64,000 nt of DNA from Shewanella sp. TC10 (GTDB lineage: Bacteria; Pseudomonadota; Gammaproteobacteria; Enterobacterales; Shewanellaceae). Where the stretch lies: contig NZ_VKHR01000017.1 in assembly GCF_009663145.1 (NCBI RefSeq), positions 18,086-82,085 of the forward strand, in the 5' to 3' direction. A program made the translations under genes and the position numbers. The notes beneath the pieces are model-generated. The model did not search any database and was not told where the DNA came from. It was given only the letters and a program-made list of their open reading frames with translations. How positions within the stretch are numbered: the stretch's first letter is position 1; each line of letters starts with the position of its first letter. Below, piece after piece: positions 54,721 through 64,000 of this stretch.

Positions 54721-55704
54721 ATGCAAATCGAGCCATTTATGTTTAAATCTGACGATCTTATAAAAATTACTTTGGTTGCCTTTGAGGGTATCAGTGCTTT
54801 TCATCTCTCAGTACCCTGCATGGTCTTTCAAGATATATTTGTCGGACAGCCTCCTCAGTTTGATTTGAAAATCTGTACCGAAAACGGCTCACAGTTTGAA
54901 ACTGGCTCAGGCTTTGATGTTGTAATTGACAGAAATCTTAGTGCGATCGAAGCGGCGGATATAGTCATTATTCCAAGCTGGCCGAATGACCTAGCAGAGC
55001 CGAGCAAACAACTGATCGCAGCGCTGCAAGAGCATCATAGGAAAGACAAGCTACTGGTAGGACTTTGCCTCGGATCTTATGTGCTTGCATGTGCAGGAGT
55101 GTTAGATGGAAAAAAGGCCACAACCCATTGGGCGTTTTCCGAGCAATTTCAGCAGCAATTTCCAAAGGTAGAGTTTGACCCAAACCCTCTGTTTATTGAA
55201 CATGAAACACTCATCACCTCAGCAGGTATAGCCGCATCACTTGATTGCTGTCTACACATAGTGCGCCGATTGCGAGGTAGCAAGCTTGCCAATGATATTG
55301 CGCGTAAAATGGTGACAGCGCCATTTCGAACAGGGGGGCAGCAGCAATACATACCAGCACCGATTAATACCAAACCCCTGAAAGAAACAAGTCTTAGTCT
55401 TGTGATTGAAAAGGTCGAGCAAAACCTCAATCTATCTCACTCATTAGAGGAAGTCGCCGCGCGCTGCGCAATGAGTAAACGCACCTTCACACGCCAATTT
55501 AAAGCCACTTATGGTTGTACATTTGGCGAGTGGTTGCAAAATCAACGCTTAGTGCTCAGCCAAGGTTTACTAGAAACAACTCAGAACTCTATTCCTCAAA
55601 TTGCACAGCAAGCAGGTTTTGGTTCTGACAGTGTATTCAGAAAGCACTTTAAAACAGCTTTTCATGTCTCACCTATTCAGTGGCGCGCCACATTCAAACA
55701 ATAG
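54721..55704 (+). CDS. DJ-1/PfpI-domain AraC-family regulator
   Basis: A 327-residue regulator of the FtrA/GlxA type. The N-terminal DJ-1/PfpI domain (about 15-190) has VGLCLGSYVLACAGVLDGKK with the nucleophile-elbow cysteine, ATTHWAFSEQF and ITSAGIAASLD. The C-terminal AraC domain has two HTH motifs (VAARCAMSKRTFTRQFKATY, IAQQAGFGSDSVFRKHFKTA). The start could be 54721 or MFKSDDLIK at 54739; neither has a strong ribosome-binding site. Divergent from the MBL hydrolase gene. Confidence 0.87.
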   Translation: MQIEPFMFKSDDLIKITLVAFEGISAFHLSVPCMVFQDIFVGQPPQFDLKICTENGSQFETGSGFDVVIDRNLSAIEAADIVIIPSWPNDLAEPSKQLIAALQEHHRKDKLLVGLCLGSYVLACAGVLDGKKATTHWAFSEQFQQQFPKVEFDPNPLFIEHETLITSAGIAASLDCCLHIVRRLRGSKLANDIARKMVTAPFRTGGQQQYIPAPINTKPLKETSLSLVIEKVEQNLNLSHSLEEVAARCAMSKRTFTRQFKATYGCTFGEWLQNQRLVLSQGLLETTQNSIPQIAQQAGFGSDSVFRKHFKTAFHVSPIQWRATFKQ

Positions 55705-56095
55705 ACTTACTTTCATTGTTAGTAATTAGCTTTTCTTACAATCGACCACTTCTTATAAATAGGGTCAGGCTCTGCCCCACTTATTGGAGAAGCAGAAACG
55801 AAAAGCAGCAAAGAAGCCGCATGTGCGAGCATAAATTAGCAACACCGAATCTAACACGCTATTTTTAAATGATTTTAATCACAGATTGATGCTTAAAAGC
55901 ATTGCACTTTTAAGAACAAGTAGCGTAATCTATAACCAATAAAAAACTAACGCAGGCCAAGCTCTTAATCCAATAAGAGAACGCCTTTCAGGGAAGAAGA
56001 AGCCAATCATTAGCTTGTAAAAGCCAGTTCATTTGAACCACACAAGCACAAAATGAAAAGTTTACTCTGCCTCCACTTTTTTTAGCGCATAAATT
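55705..56095. other. intergenic region with RAYT-type flank and promoter
   Basis: Contains a REP-like palindrome AGGGTCAGGCTCTGCCCC at 55761-55778 followed by ACTTATT, and a possible promoter for the Trypco1/trypsin-STAND pair. No gene. Confidence 0.5.
55902..55931 (+). promoter_or_regulatory. possible promoter of the Trypco1 operon
   Basis: TTGCAC at 55902, 18-base spacer, TAATCT at 55926. About 165 bases upstream of the start codon. Tentative. Confidence 0.35.
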
Positions 56096-56401
56096 ATGAA
56101 TAAAATTATTAAATTAAAAGATGGTATAGAAGTTGAGGTAGAAATTGATGAGCATCAAGCCAGAGAAATTTCTTTTGAAAATAAAGTTAATACTTCGATT
56201 AGCGATATGAAAGATTTTTTAACTCAAGTAGTCAAGCCTATATCAACAACTTATAAGGAATTAAATCAAACAGTCGGCATAGCTGAAACAAAAGTTACGT
56301 TGGGTTTAAAGGTTGGCTTAGAAGGTAGTTTTATTTTAGCTAAGAGTACAACTGAAGCACATATTCAAGTTGAAATGGTATTAAGGAAAATACATGAATA
56401 A
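56096..56401 (+). CDS. Trypco1-like (trypsin-co-occurring, CU044_2847 type) small protein
   Basis: A 101-residue cytoplasmic protein: LKDGIEVEVEIDEHQARE at the start, a helical middle (NTSISDMKDFLTQVVKPIST) and a C-terminal TKVTLGLKVGLEGSFILAK followed by TTEAHIQVEMVLRKI. This beta-helix-beta layout matches the small domain that accompanies trypsin-like proteases in predicted conflict systems. Its last eight bases overlap the start of the protease-ATPase gene, so the two are translated together. It is probably a regulator, cofactor or substrate of that protease. Confidence 0.7.
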   Translation: MNKIIKLKDGIEVEVEIDEHQAREISFENKVNTSISDMKDFLTQVVKPISTTYKELNQTVGIAETKVTLGLKVGLEGSFILAKSTTEAHIQVEMVLRKIHE

Positions 56402-59030
56402 TTCAGTTCTAGATATTAAAAGTAAAAGTGGTAGCACATTAGGTACAGGGTTTGTAGTAAAAAATGATGCCAACGGTGCATTCATAGCTACATGTGGCCA
56501 TGTTGTGAATAGCTGTGCTGGAGATATACTCGTAAATGGAAGAAGATCCAAACTAATTTCCAATAAATACGATGAAGGTTTAGATTTAGCTATTTTGTAT
56601 GTTGAAGGTATAAAACATCAAAGGCTAGAGCTAGCTTTGGCTGGGACTTCAAGAGTTAAAGTAATTGGATATTCAAAAATAATTGGTTCAAGTAAAAAAG
56701 AAACCATTGCGAATATAACAGTAAAAAAAGAAATTGAAATTGGAAATATAAAATCAATCAAACTCTACCCAAAAGAGAACATTTGTGATGGTTATAGTGG
56801 TTCCCCTGTAATATGCGAGATAACAAATAATGTCGTAGGCATCGTCAATATAAAATCTGGCCTTGAGAATTATGCTATCTGTTCCGAGCATTTAGCCGAA
56901 TTAATTGATGTCAATCTTAATGAAGCATGCATTAATAACAAGCTTAAATTAACCACAAAATTAAGTGAAATAGAATCAGGAATCATAGAGTCAAAATTAA
57001 AAGACAAACTTAACAATTCACTATCATCATTTTCAACCCAAAAAAACTCTTGGGTAAGTCCCAACATTGATAGAAACCCTGAATCAAAAATGAATGAGAG
57101 TGATAAATTAGAAGTTGATTCATTAATTAATAATCCAACATCAATAATAATAAAATCGCGACAACAATATGGAGCGACGACCTTAGCACATTACCTGATT
57201 AAGGAAGCATGGTGTTGTGAAACACCCTCATTCTGGCTTTATTTAGATGCCAGCAAGTTAAAACCTCATAAAAAAGATATAGAAAAAAATATTAAAAAAA
57301 GTATTGATGAACTAGGGCTAACTATTGAAGATATAGAATGTATTATTCTAGATGAATTTTCTTCTTCAATACAAAATGGAAGTAAAATATTATCAGAGAT
57401 CAACAGTATTTTCGTTAATAAGCCAATAATTTTAATGTATTCGCTGGATGAAAACCCAATAGTCAAAGAAGATATTAAACTTCCAAGAGAATTTACATCA
57501 TTTTATCTTTGGTCACTTGATAGGAAAGGAGTAAGAGAGTTAGTAAAAAACTATAACTCAAATAGCGTAATTGATGATGACTCAAGAGTATTAAATAAAG
57601 TTGTAGCAGACTTAGAAGCCTTAAATATTCCCAGAACCCCACAGAATTGCCTAACCATATTAAAAATTTCAGAACGTGATTTTGATGATAGTCCTGTTAA
57701 TAGAGCTGAAATGATTGGGAGTGTTTTACACTTACTATTCAATATTGACGAAATTCCACACTACAAAACTCGACCAGACTTAAAAGATACCGAATTCACA
57801 CTAGGGTTCTTTTGTGAAAAAATAATTAAAAATAGACAAATGTTCTTCACAAGAGAAAAATTCATACAAGAATTATCAACTTTCTGCCAAGACAATGAAA
57901 TAGATTTAGAAGTTCATATAATTTTTGACATATTATATTCAAATAATATTTTAATTAATAGAAACGAAGGTTTTTGCTTTAAATTCACTTATTGGATTTA
58001 CTATTTTGCGGCACACAGAATGTTACATAGTGATGACTTCTCAAGTTATATTCTAGATGACATGAACTATGTTAACTACCCTGAAGTAATTGAATTTTAC
58101 ACGGGGATAGATCGTAGAAGAAATGGTGCTTTAAGGATATTGGTAAAAGATCTAAACTCGACTGAACGTATAGTTAATAACAAATGCAAACTACCTGATG
58201 ACTTTAATATTTATCAATTTGCAAAATGGTTACCAAGTAATAGTCAGCTAGAAAGGTTAGAAAAGGAAATTTCCGAGGGGGTTTCAGCTTCAAGTTTACC
58301 TGATGAAATAAAAGATGATTATGCAGATAGATCATATAATCGGGCTACACCTTTAAAACAAAACCTTAACCATATTCTCGAAGAATATTCGTTACTAAGA
58401 CTTATGCAGAGTATAAAAGCATCTTCATTGGCACTAAGAAATAGTGACTTTGCAGATACGAAACTAAAGCACGAACTGTTAAATTCAATTTTGAATGGAA
58501 TAAAGCAACTAACCAATGTACTTATTGCATTATCTCCAGTATTAGCAAACTCTAACTCAGCAAGTGTAGAGGGGATACATTTCTACTTAGATGAAAATTT
58601 TAGTGAAGATTCTAATAAAAAATTGAATGAGATAATACATTGCGTACCATCTAATATGATTGACTGGTTTGTAGACTTGTTATTTACAAAAAAAATGGGA
58701 ACACTTGTTAGCAATAGACTTTCAGAAGAAAGTGATAATTACAAAACTCACTTCATGAATTTAATGTTAATTACAAAAAGACCAAAAAACTGGGAAAACA
58801 ATATTGCTGATTATATTTTGTCAGTTGATAAAAACTCATTTTATCTGCTAGATATTATTAATTGTTTAAAATCAGAATATAGATATAGTTATACGACTCC
58901 TTCAAACGTACATAAAATTGGTAACCTAATAAAACTCTGCTCAGGAAAACATCGGCATATATTAAATAAACCAAGTGTTAAAAAAGCCAAAAACCTTTCA
59001 GATAACTTACTACCTGAAAGACAAGTTTAA
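56394..59030 (+). CDS. trypsin-STAND protein: protease fused to a P-loop NTPase
   Basis: An 878-residue protein. Residues 1-170 are a trypsin-like serine protease with a full triad: His36 (TCGHVV), Asp64 (GLDLAIL) and Ser135 (DGYSGSPV). After a linker (about 180-245) comes a STAND/NACHT-like NTPase: P-loop region IIIKSRQQYGATTLAHYLIK (252-271) and Walker B CIILDEFSS (D320, E321). The P-loop has GATT where GKT/GKS is usual. The rest (about 450-878) is helical, probably the sensing part. No transmembrane segment. Very AT-rich compared with gcvP beside it. Known relatives act in phage defence or cell suicide; that role is inferred here. Confidence 0.8.
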   Translation: MNNSVLDIKSKSGSTLGTGFVVKNDANGAFIATCGHVVNSCAGDILVNGRRSKLISNKYDEGLDLAILYVEGIKHQRLELALAGTSRVKVIGYSKIIGSSKKETIANITVKKEIEIGNIKSIKLYPKENICDGYSGSPVICEITNNVVGIVNIKSGLENYAICSEHLAELIDVNLNEACINNKLKLTTKLSEIESGIIESKLKDKLNNSLSSFSTQKNSWVSPNIDRNPESKMNESDKLEVDSLINNPTSIIIKSRQQYGATTLAHYLIKEAWCCETPSFWLYLDASKLKPHKKDIEKNIKKSIDELGLTIEDIECIILDEFSSSIQNGSKILSEINSIFVNKPIILMYSLDENPIVKEDIKLPREFTSFYLWSLDRKGVRELVKNYNSNSVIDDDSRVLNKVVADLEALNIPRTPQNCLTILKISERDFDDSPVNRAEMIGSVLHLLFNIDEIPHYKTRPDLKDTEFTLGFFCEKIIKNRQMFFTREKFIQELSTFCQDNEIDLEVHIIFDILYSNNILINRNEGFCFKFTYWIYYFAAHRMLHSDDFSSYILDDMNYVNYPEVIEFYTGIDRRRNGALRILVKDLNSTERIVNNKCKLPDDFNIYQFAKWLPSNSQLERLEKEISEGVSASSLPDEIKDDYADRSYNRATPLKQNLNHILEEYSLLRLMQSIKASSLALRNSDFADTKLKHELLNSILNGIKQLTNVLIALSPVLANSNSASVEGIHFYLDENFSEDSNKKLNEIIHCVPSNMIDWFVDLLFTKKMGTLVSNRLSEESDNYKTHFMNLMLITKRPKNWENNIADYILSVDKNSFYLLDIINCLKSEYRYSYTTPSNVHKIGNLIKLCSGKHRHILNKPSVKKAKNLSDNLLPERQV

Positions 59031-59091
59031 CATTAATAACTGAGCACTAATATTCAGATAACTGAAAGTGAGTCATAGTAAAGCACCAACA

Positions 59092-59119
59092 AAAAAGCGA
59101 ACCAATCGGTTCGCTTTTT
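59092..59119. terminator. bidirectional terminator
   Basis: Stem AAAAAGCGAACC/GGTTCGCTTTTT with loop AATC, after the trypsin-STAND gene. Confidence 0.88.
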
Positions 59120-59164
59120 CTCATTATGAACAGCTTAACTTCAACAGAAGTCTGCTAACACCAT

Positions 59165-59250
59165 AATTGCGTCGCTGGCGAAGCTAGTACAAGGCGAACC
59201 GAAGGGTCTAGCGCGGAGTTGACTGGTGTCAATGAACACTCACACTCCTA
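59165..59250. repeat. palindromic element B, truncated copy
   Basis: Starts AATTGCGTCGCTGGCGA as in the full copy at 40040 and carries the core GGAGTTGACTGGTGTCAA at 59215-59232, but the right arm is missing. Confidence 0.75.
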
Positions 59251-59271
59251 CATCAAATCCACTCATATCAA

Positions 59272-59366
59272 ATAGCGTTACTGCCGAAAGTAAGACAAAA
59301 AAGCCGCTGCTTTTTGCCACGGAGTTGACTGTTGTCAATGAGTAGCAAAAAGTAGCGGCTGATGCC
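59272..59366. repeat. palindromic element A, third copy
   Basis: TAGCGTTACTGCCGAAAG left arm, full AGCCGCTGCTTTTTGC stem and partner, and a core with one change (GGAGTTGACTGTTGTCAA at 59321-59338). The loop is about 10 bp shorter than in the copies near 39.7 kb. May act as the gcv operon terminator. Confidence 0.85.
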
Positions 59367-59390
59367 GTATTACTGAGGTTAAGTAGCTAT

Positions 59391-62279
59391 TTACTCGTAG
59401 TCAGAGATAGGTACGCAAGAACACATTAAATTGCGGTCCCCATAAACATCATCAATACGATTAACCGTCGGCCAGAACTTATTCGCTCTCGCTGCTGCAC
59501 TTGGGAACACGGCTTCTTCACGGCTGTATGGGCGTGTATCAAACGCTGGGTCCATAATATCGGCCATTGTGTGCGGTGCATTGTGCAGTGGGTTGTTGTC
59601 GCTTGGCCACTCGCCTGATTCTACTTTAGCGATTTCGCTGCGAATTGAGATCATTGCTTCAACGAAACGGTCTAGCTCAACTTTTGATTCAGATTCTGTT
59701 GGCTCAATCATCAGCGTGCCCGCTACTGGGAAGCTCATGGTTGGTGCGTGGAATCCGTAATCGTTTAGACGCTTAGCAATGTCCATTTCGGTTACGCCTG
59801 ATGACTCTTTAAGTGGGCGTAAGTCGATAATACATTCGTGCGCTACGCGGTCGTTACGGCCAGTGAATAATACTGGGTAGTGACCTGATAGCTTTTTCAT
59901 CACGTAGTTAGCGTTTAGCAGTGCCATTTGGGTTGATTGCTTCACACCTTTGGTGCCTAACAGCTTAATGTACATCCAGCTGATAGGTAGGATGCTTGCA
60001 CTGCCGTATGGCGCGGCTGATACTGCGCCATTGTTGTCGCTTTCGCGGCCAGGTTTTACGATTTGGTGACCTGCAACAAACGGGGCTAAATGCTTTTTAA
60101 TACCGATTGGGCCCATACCTGGTCCGCCGCCGCCATGTGGAATCGCGAAGGTTTTATGTAGGTTAAGGTGCGATACGTCTGCGCCGATAAAGCCTGGTGA
60201 CGTTAAGCCAACCTGTGCGTTCATGTTCGCGCCATCAAGGTAAACTTGACCGCCAAACTCATGGACGATTTCACAAATTTCAGCGATTGATTCTTCATAC
60301 ACACCGTGAGTCGATGGGTAAGTGATCATGATGCACGATAAGCTGTCTGCAAGCTCTGCCGCTTTTGAACGTAAGTCTTCAATGTCGACGTTACCTTCTT
60401 TATCACATGCAGTCACGACCACTTTCATGCCTGCAAGTTGCGCCGACGCTGGGTTAGTACCATGAGCAGATTGTGGGATTAAACAAATGTCTCTGTGCCC
60501 TTCTCCGCGTGATTCGTGGTATTTCTTAATCGCAAGTAGACCTGCGTATTCGCCTTGTGCACCTGAGTTAGGCTGGATACACACGGCATCGTAACCTGTG
60601 ATGTTAACTAAGAAGTCAGATAGCTCATTGATAAGATGAGTGTAACCTTCAGCTTGGTCTAGCGGGCAGAATGGGTGCATGTTAGCAAATTCTGGCCAGC
60701 TTACCGGTAGCATTTCAACGGCTGCATTAAGCTTCATGGTACATGAGCCAAGCGAAATCATTGAATGGTTAAGGGCTAAATCTTTGTTTTCTAGACGCTT
60801 GATGTAACGCATCATTTCAGTTTCGCTTTGGTAGCGATTGAATGTTGGGTGAGTCAAGATGGCATCTTTACGCTCAAGCTCTGCTGGGATTGAGCTAAAG
60901 CCGTTACCTACGATGTCGCCATCGATAGCCGCAACATCAAGGCCATGACCTTCACCGATAATCACATCAAATAACTGAGCGATATCTTCACGTGTGGTGG
61001 TTTCATCTAAGCTGATACCCACAACGCCGTCTGCATCGATACGTAGGTTAAGTTCAGCGGCAACTGCGCGAGCGGTGACTGTAGCGACATCTAAGCCTTT
61101 AACACTGATGGTGTCGAACCAAGTGTTGTTAACTAACTCAACGCCTTTGGCTTTAAGGCCAGTCGCTAGAATGTCAGTTAAACGGTTAATGCGGCTTGCA
61201 ATGGTTTTAAGCCCTTGTGGGCCATGGAATACGGCGTAGAACGATGCCATATTCGCTAATAAGATTTGTGCAGTACAAATGTTTGAGTTGGCTTTTTCGC
61301 GGCGAATGTGTTGCTCGCGTGTTTGCATTGCCATACGCAGTGCTTGGTTACCACGGGTGTCTTTTGACACACCGATGATACGACCTGGCATTGAGCGCTT
61401 GTGAGCGTCACGGGCAACAAAGAATGCTGCATGTGGTCCGCCGTAGCCCATTGGTACGCCAAAACGCTGTGCGCTACCAAAAACGATATCTGCGCCCATT
61501 GAACCAGGTGATTTAAGCATTACCAGTGACATGATGTCAGCAGCAACGGTCACAATGGCTTTCTTTTCAGCAAGCTTGGCAAATAGCTCAGTGTTGTCGG
61601 TGATTTCACCATGGCGGTTGGTGTACTGGAATAACGCGCCAAATAGCTCGTAGTTTGCGGCTTCTGCTGCTGGGCCTACAATCACTTCAAAACCGAAACA
61701 CTCGGCACGGGTTTGCACTACATCTAATGTTTGTGGGAACACATCGTCTGCCACAAAGAAGATGTTGGCTTTTTTGGCTTTAGACACACGCTTGGCCATC
61801 GCCATTGCTTCAGCGGCTGCGGTGGCTTCATCAAGTAATGATGCTGATGCAAGGTCAAGACCGGTTAGGTCCATAGACACTTGTTGGAAGTTTAGAATTG
61901 ACTCTAAACGGCCTTGTGCGATTTCTGGCTGGTACGGGGTGTACGCTGTGTACCAACCCGGATTTTCAAACACGTTACGTAAAATGACGTTAGGTACATC
62001 AGTACCGTAGTAGCCCATGCCGATGTAGCTTTTGAATACTTTGTTTTTATCAGCAATAGTGCGGATGTAGGCTGTGCCTTCCGCTTCGCCACATGAATCA
62101 CCAATGGTTAACTCTTGCGGTAAACGAATTGAACCAGGCACGGTTTGTGCGGTTAAGTCTTCAAGCGACTCAGCACCGACGAAGTTCAACATTTCTTGCT
62201 GTTGCGCTTGGTCTGGGCCTATGTGTCGGCTTAAAAATAATTCGTGTTGCTCTAATTGAGTTAGGGTTTGCTTAGTCAT
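59391..62279 (-). CDS. gcvP: glycine dehydrogenase (decarboxylating), P protein
   Basis: A 962-residue PLP enzyme of the glycine cleavage system: decarboxylates glycine and passes the aminomethyl group to the lipoyl arm of GcvH. Start [40 protein letters not shown], the second half with [23 protein letters not shown], and the PLP lysine in [20 protein letters not shown]. Single-chain length is as in E. coli. Downstream of gcvH on the same strand. Confidence 0.97.
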   Translation of the reverse strand: MTKQTLTQLEQHELFLSRHIGPDQAQQQEMLNFVGAESLEDLTAQTVPGSIRLPQELTIGDSCGEAEGTAYIRTIADKNKVFKSYIGMGYYGTDVPNVILRNVFENPGWYTAYTPYQPEIAQGRLESILNFQQVSMDLTGLDLASASLLDEATAAAEAMAMAKRVSKAKKANIFFVADDVFPQTLDVVQTRAECFGFEVIVGPAAEAANYELFGALFQYTNRHGEITDNTELFAKLAEKKAIVTVAADIMSLVMLKSPGSMGADIVFGSAQRFGVPMGYGGPHAAFFVARDAHKRSMPGRIIGVSKDTRGNQALRMAMQTREQHIRREKANSNICTAQILLANMASFYAVFHGPQGLKTIASRINRLTDILATGLKAKGVELVNNTWFDTISVKGLDVATVTARAVAAELNLRIDADGVVGISLDETTTREDIAQLFDVIIGEGHGLDVAAIDGDIVGNGFSSIPAELERKDAILTHPTFNRYQSETEMMRYIKRLENKDLALNHSMISLGSCTMKLNAAVEMLPVSWPEFANMHPFCPLDQAEGYTHLINELSDFLVNITGYDAVCIQPNSGAQGEYAGLLAIKKYHESRGEGHRDICLIPQSAHGTNPASAQLAGMKVVVTACDKEGNVDIEDLRSKAAELADSLSCIMITYPSTHGVYEESIAEICEIVHEFGGQVYLDGANMNAQVGLTSPGFIGADVSHLNLHKTFAIPHGGGGPGMGPIGIKKHLAPFVAGHQIVKPGRESDNNGAVSAAPYGSASILPISWMYIKLLGTKGVKQSTQMALLNANYVMKKLSGHYPVLFTGRNDRVAHECIIDLRPLKESSGVTEMDIAKRLNDYGFHAPTMSFPVAGTLMIEPTESESKVELDRFVEAMISIRSEIAKVESGEWPSDNNPLHNAPHTMADIMDPAFDTRPYSREEAVFPSAAARANKFWPTVNRIDDVYGDRNLMCSCVPISDYE

Positions 62280-62415
62280 GAGAAGTCGTGTTCCAAATCT
62301 GCCAGAATGTCACTGTAGGGCTATAAACTGGTCTAGGGAAAAATGTTGTTGTGCAATACTTTAATGACTAGCGGAAGGATCGCTATATCATTAAAAAAAG
62401 TTTTAAAGGCAAAAC

Positions 62416-62440
62416 AAAAAGAAGCTCCCAAGGGAGCTTC
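62416..62440 (-). terminator. terminator hairpin between gcvH and gcvP
   Basis: Stem GAAGCTCCC/GGGAGCTTC with a 2-base loop; AAAAA at 62416 gives TTTTT on the minus strand. It lies 15 bases after the gcvH stop and 136 bases before gcvP, so it would reduce read-through within the operon. Confidence 0.8.
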
Positions 62441-62455
62441 TATTAGCGTCGACGA

Positions 62456-62845
62456 TTATTCTTCGTCAATCACTTCTTGGTAACCGTCAGCGTCTAACAA
62501 GTTAGCCACTTCAGTTTCGTCAGATGGCTTAACGCGGAAGAACCAACCTTCGCCAAATGCTTCGCTGTTAACTAGCTCTGGTGAATCTTCTAGTGCTTCG
62601 TTAACGGCAACAACGTCACCTGAAATTGGTGCGTAGATGTCAGATGCAGCTTTTACAGACTCAGCTACTGCGCAGTCTTCGCCAGCAGTGACTGTATCGC
62701 CTACTTCTGGTAATTCTACGAATACCATGTCACCTAATAGCTCTTGTGCATGCTCAGTGATACCCACTGTGTATGTTCCGTCTTCTTCTTTACGGATCCA
62801 CTCATGTGATGAAGCATATTTAAGTTCAGCTGGAATGTTGCTCAT
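62456..62845 (-). CDS. gcvH: glycine cleavage H protein
   Basis: A 129-residue lipoyl carrier. Start [20 protein letters not shown] at 62845, preceded by AGGAA; a longer frame from 62881 adds 12 unsupported residues. The lipoylated lysine is in [19 protein letters not shown]. It shuttles the aminomethyl group between GcvP and GcvT. Confidence 0.97.
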   Translation of the reverse strand: MSNIPAELKYASSHEWIRKEEDGTYTVGITEHAQELLGDMVFVELPEVGDTVTAGEDCAVAESVKAASDIYAPISGDVVAVNEALEDSPELVNSEAFGEGWFFRVKPSDETEVANLLDADGYQEVIDEE

Positions 62846-63017
62846 TGTCGTAATTCCTATATCTATAAATTTAAAGCGCAATTTTTATTTGAGTTAATGG
62901 GATAAGTACTTAGTCGTCAACTCGTTGACTATTGATTGATATTATCTAAATAAGTGCTTATACCAAAATATGTTAGTCGCAAAATGTGCTGTTAAATCAC
63001 AATTTTGCTTACTCACA

Positions 63018-64000
63018 TCAGAATGCTTGTTTACCGTTTCGCACGAAACTTGGTGCAATCACTTTAACAGCTACGCGCTTTTTGCGCATTTCGACTTCAG
63101 CCGTATCGCTAATGCCTTTAGGTACACGCGCCATGGCAATAGAATAGCCTAAAGTTGGCGAGAAAGTACCGCTGGTAATAGAACCTTCATGTTCAACGCC
63201 ATCTGCGTCAGTGAAGAACACTGGCATGCCGTGACGTAATACACCTTTTTGTTCCATGATAAGGCCAACTAACTTGTCTGGCCCTACTGCTTTAATTTCT
63301 GTTAATGCTGCGCGGCCAATAAAGTCACGGTCTTCTGGCTCCCATGCGATAGTCCAGCCCATGTTAGCGGCTAATGGGTTAATGGTTTCATCCATATCTA
63401 AACCGTATAGGTTCATGCCCGCTTCTAAACGTAGGGTGTCACGTGCGCCTAAGCCACATGGCTTAACGCCTGCTTCAAGTAGTGCTTGCCATAAGCTTTC
63501 AGCTTCGGCTTCAGGGACGATAATTTCGTAACCTGCTTCACCGGTGTAACCTGTGGTCGCAATGAATAATGACTCAGACTGCACACCAAAGAACATTTTC
63601 ATGCCTTCAACCGCTGCGTTTTGCTCAGCGCTGAATACTTCAGCCGCTTTTGCTTTCGCGTTAGGACCTTGAACGGCAATCATCGCCAGCTCAGGACGCT
63701 CAGTAATGGTCACATCAAAGCTTGCTGACTGCTTGTCCATCCAAGCTAAATCTTTAACGCGAGTGGCTGAGTTAACCACTACGCGGTAATGGGTGTCAGT
63801 AAGGTAATAAGTAATGAGGTCGTCGATAACGCCAGCGTTGTCGTCTAGCATGCCGCTGTATAGCGCCTTACCAGCCACTTTTAGCTTAGCAATATCGTTT
63901 GCTAATAATTTACGAAGGAATGCACAAGCATCGGTACCTGTCACATCAACTACAGTCATGTGTGATACATCGAACATACCTGCGCCAAGACGCAGGTATG
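63018..64000 (-). CDS. gcvT: aminomethyltransferase (T protein), N-terminus cut by window end
   Basis: Transfers the aminomethyl carbon from lipoyl-GcvH to tetrahydrofolate. The visible part runs [20 protein letters not shown] to a proper end at 63018. Recognisable: [47 protein letters not shown] and [19 protein letters not shown]. The frame is open beyond MFDVSH to the window edge, so that methionine is internal. It precedes gcvH by about 170 bases. Confidence 0.95.
   Translation of the reverse strand, partial: YLRLGAGMFDVSHMTVVDVTGTDACAFLRKLLANDIAKLKVAGKALYSGMLDDNAGVIDDLITYYLTDTHYRVVVNSATRVKDLAWMDKQSASFDVTITERPELAMIAVQGPNAKAKAAEVFSAEQNAAVEGMKMFFGVQSESLFIATTGYTGEAGYEIIVPEAEAESLWQALLEAGVKPCGLGARDTLRLEAGMNLYGLDMDETINPLAANMGWTIAWEPEDRDFIGRAALTEIKAVGPDKLVGLIMEQKGVLRHGMPVFFTDADGVEHEGSITSGTFSPTLGYSIAMARVPKGISDTAEVEMRKKRVAVKVIAPSFVRNGKQAF

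Larger units (their letters stand above)
59031..59390. other. intergenic region with terminator and repeat elements
   Basis: Between convergent trypsin-STAND and gcvP. Holds a terminator, a truncated element B and an element A copy. No gene. Confidence 0.7.

Overview
The window looks like a chromosomal segment of a marine or cold-water Shewanella-type gammaproteobacterium. The support is indirect: multihaem c-type cytochromes (an octahaem lipoprotein and a split-Soret-like Tat protein), a long PutA, GltS, a DUF3360 transporter, a complete glycine-cleavage P and H pair, moderate to low GC, and abundant short palindromic repeats. No rRNA, tRNA, CRISPR array or intact insertion sequence was seen.

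Layout. 1-2.3 kb: tryptophan catabolism on the minus strand (kynA then kynU, kynU cut by the window start). 2.7-9 kb: a small secreted protein, a DsbA-fold protein, a large secreted subtilisin-type protease, a sulfotransferase and an FAD monooxygenase-like protein. 9-12.4 kb: LysE exporter, CPA2 antiporter, tandem universal stress protein, DUF3297. 13-16.8 kb: a long PutA without the DNA-binding domain, with a MITE-like repeat on its stop codon. 17.1-20.4 kb: a ToxR-like membrane regulator and FidL-like partner, divergent from a split-Soret-type cytochrome and a lipoprotein, with two CRP-like sites between. 20.7-30.8 kb: assorted single genes (GGDEF, Gre-like, gltS, a methyltransferase broken by an in-frame stop, roxA, a MetF-like enzyme, TRIC channel, YrhK, AraC). 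30.9-34.7 kb: octahaem cytochrome and DUF3360 transporter. 35-38.8 kb: a TPR-sulfotransferase facing a two-gene operon of a sulfotransferase and an Asp/Asn-hydroxylase, both ending in the same SEC-C zinc motif. 39-42.8 kb: CBS protein, a repeat cluster, a TonB-dependent siderophore receptor and a small membrane protein. 43.5-51.5 kb: an eight-gene Mrp/Mnh-type cation/proton antiporter operon with three MrpD/NuoL-like subunits. 51.7-55.7 kb: RlpA-like lipoprotein, Ntn hydrolase, MBL hydrolase and DJ-1/AraC regulator, interleaved with debris of REP-associated transposases. 56.1-59.0 kb: an AT-rich two-gene Trypco1 plus trypsin-STAND cassette, a probable conflict/defence system. 59.4-64 kb: gcvP, gcvH, gcvT (gcvT cut by the window end).

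Most promising for novelty are the Trypco1/trypsin-STAND pair, whose P-loop lacks the usual lysine; the SEC-C-tailed sulfotransferase/hydroxylase pair, which suggests a protein-modification system; and a repeat family in which one 18-bp hairpin core sits inside two different palindromic frames, at two loci 19 kb apart. All functional calls come from reading motifs by eye. No homology search or structure prediction was run.
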